20,324 bases of DNA from a virus, in IMG/VR virus record IMGVR_UViG_3300021957_000411, positions 1-20,324 of that record; one strand, 5' to 3'. Position numbers and translations under genes: made by a program. The notes under the pieces were generated by a model, which worked only from the letters and a program-made list of their open reading frames with translations, was not told the origin of the DNA and made no database searches. Shown in pieces: positions 19,987 to 20,324 of this stretch. Every line of letters starts with the position of its first letter. Within the stretch, counting starts at the first letter, position 1.

Positions 19987-20324
19987 TTTTGGCGCTGGCT
20001 AACAAAAGTCATAACCTGAGTTGCTACATCAGGCGATTGATCGTAAATCTTTCTAGCTGCTTCAGGAGAGAAAGGAACGTCTTTCGCGTCCTTACCACTT
20101 CCTTGCTTCAAGCCCTTCCAACCTATCGTCACTGCGACCAACAGGTTCGTCATGCTATCTGCATCGTCAACCTCAAGATTTGCTCGATTAGACTTTAGTA
20201 TCGCTTTCCTAAAAGTCTTTGAGTCTGGCCCCCTAACTATAAACACCACATCTGACGGCTCGCCAGTGCTGGGGTTATTTATAGCTACCTCTCGGCCTTT
20301 CTCATGCTCATCCGCTGTATAAAA
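19971..20324 (-). CDS. Tail assembly chaperone (lambda G position), partial at right edge
   Basis: The frame is open from 20324 to the stop at 19971 with no ATG in the window, so the gene starts outside it; a GTG at 20249 is only an internal codon. The visible 117 residues include EHEKGREVAINNPSTGEPSD and the FIVRGPDSKTFRKAILKS block, then a helical part ending QRQNFTKG. This resembles tail assembly chaperones of siphophages that act with the tape measure. Its position just before the T frame and the tape measure, and the frameshift site at its end, make the role almost certain. Confidence 0.8.
   Translation of the reverse strand, partial: FYTADEHEKGREVAINNPSTGEPSDVVFIVRGPDSKTFRKAILKSNRANLEVDDADSMTNLLVAVTIGWKGLKQGSGKDAKDVPFSPEAARKIYDQSPDVATQVMTFVSQRQNFTKG
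19983..19989 (-). promoter_or_regulatory. -1 ribosomal frameshift site, A_AAU_UUU
   Basis: On the - strand, the G-frame codons AAT TTT are preceded by A, giving the X_XXY_YYZ heptamer A AAT TTT. After a -1 slip the reading continues into the T frame. The G-frame stop TAA lies ten bases downstream (19973-19971). No strong stem is seen just after the site, as is also the case at lambda G/T. Confidence 0.8.

Overview
The window is a stretch of a tailed double-stranded DNA phage (or prophage) genome with a lambda-like, siphovirus-type tail. Evidence for this is a lambda-H-type tape measure protein, a G/GT tail-assembly chaperone pair with a readable -1 frameshift site, a run of tail-tip genes in the lambda order, and NinB- and NinG-like recombination genes. 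Base composition is moderate (about mid-40s percent G+C by eye). Genes are packed with ATGA and TAATG overlaps, and there is no cellular gene. The host cannot be named from the sequence. The style of the tail-fibre modules and of the small membrane proteins recalls phages of marine proteobacteria, which is an inference only. No integrase, terminase, capsid or recognisable endolysin gene is in the window, so lifestyle is undecided.

Layout. (1) Positions 1-2190, all leftward: a replication initiator (O-like), a probable helicase loader, a NinB-like protein and NinG, which is cut by the left edge. A cluster of short repeats inside the initiator gene is a candidate replication origin. (2) Positions 2246-2551: a control region with a small leftward Cro-like repressor gene, back-to-back promoters, a candidate operator between them, and an intrinsic terminator that only works on rightward RNA. 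(3) Positions 2581-4027, all rightward: a small early protein, a Sak3/DUF1071-type single-strand annealing protein, an SSB-like protein with an acidic DDDIPF tail, and an overlapping 52-residue zinc-ribbon protein. (4) Positions 4025-4095, between convergent gene blocks: an element with a perfect tRNA-type T-arm and an acceptor-like stem, but no normal D or anticodon arm. (5) Positions 4123-5755, leftward: seven small genes, six of them with predicted membrane or export segments, including a 3-TM holin. Four of the seven are under 60 codons or start late and are easily missed. (6) Positions 5832-20324, leftward: tail genes. Reading in the direction of transcription from the right edge, these are the tail chaperones G and GT, the tape measure, two tail-tip proteins (M- and L-like positions), an NlpC-like K-position protein, a giant 2,732-residue tail-tip/fibre protein that joins a J-like hub to a long fibre ending in an S74 chaperone, two small genes, and a 441-residue probable virion protein.

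Working together, the rightward early block supplies annealing and ssDNA binding for recombination. The leftward left arm supplies replication and branched-DNA processing. The long leftward right arm builds the tail and ends in lysis and membrane functions. The most interesting items are the tRNA-like element between the convergent blocks, the J-fibre-S74 fusion with duplicated internal modules, the readable A_AAU_UUU frameshift site, and the candidate origin inside the initiator gene.
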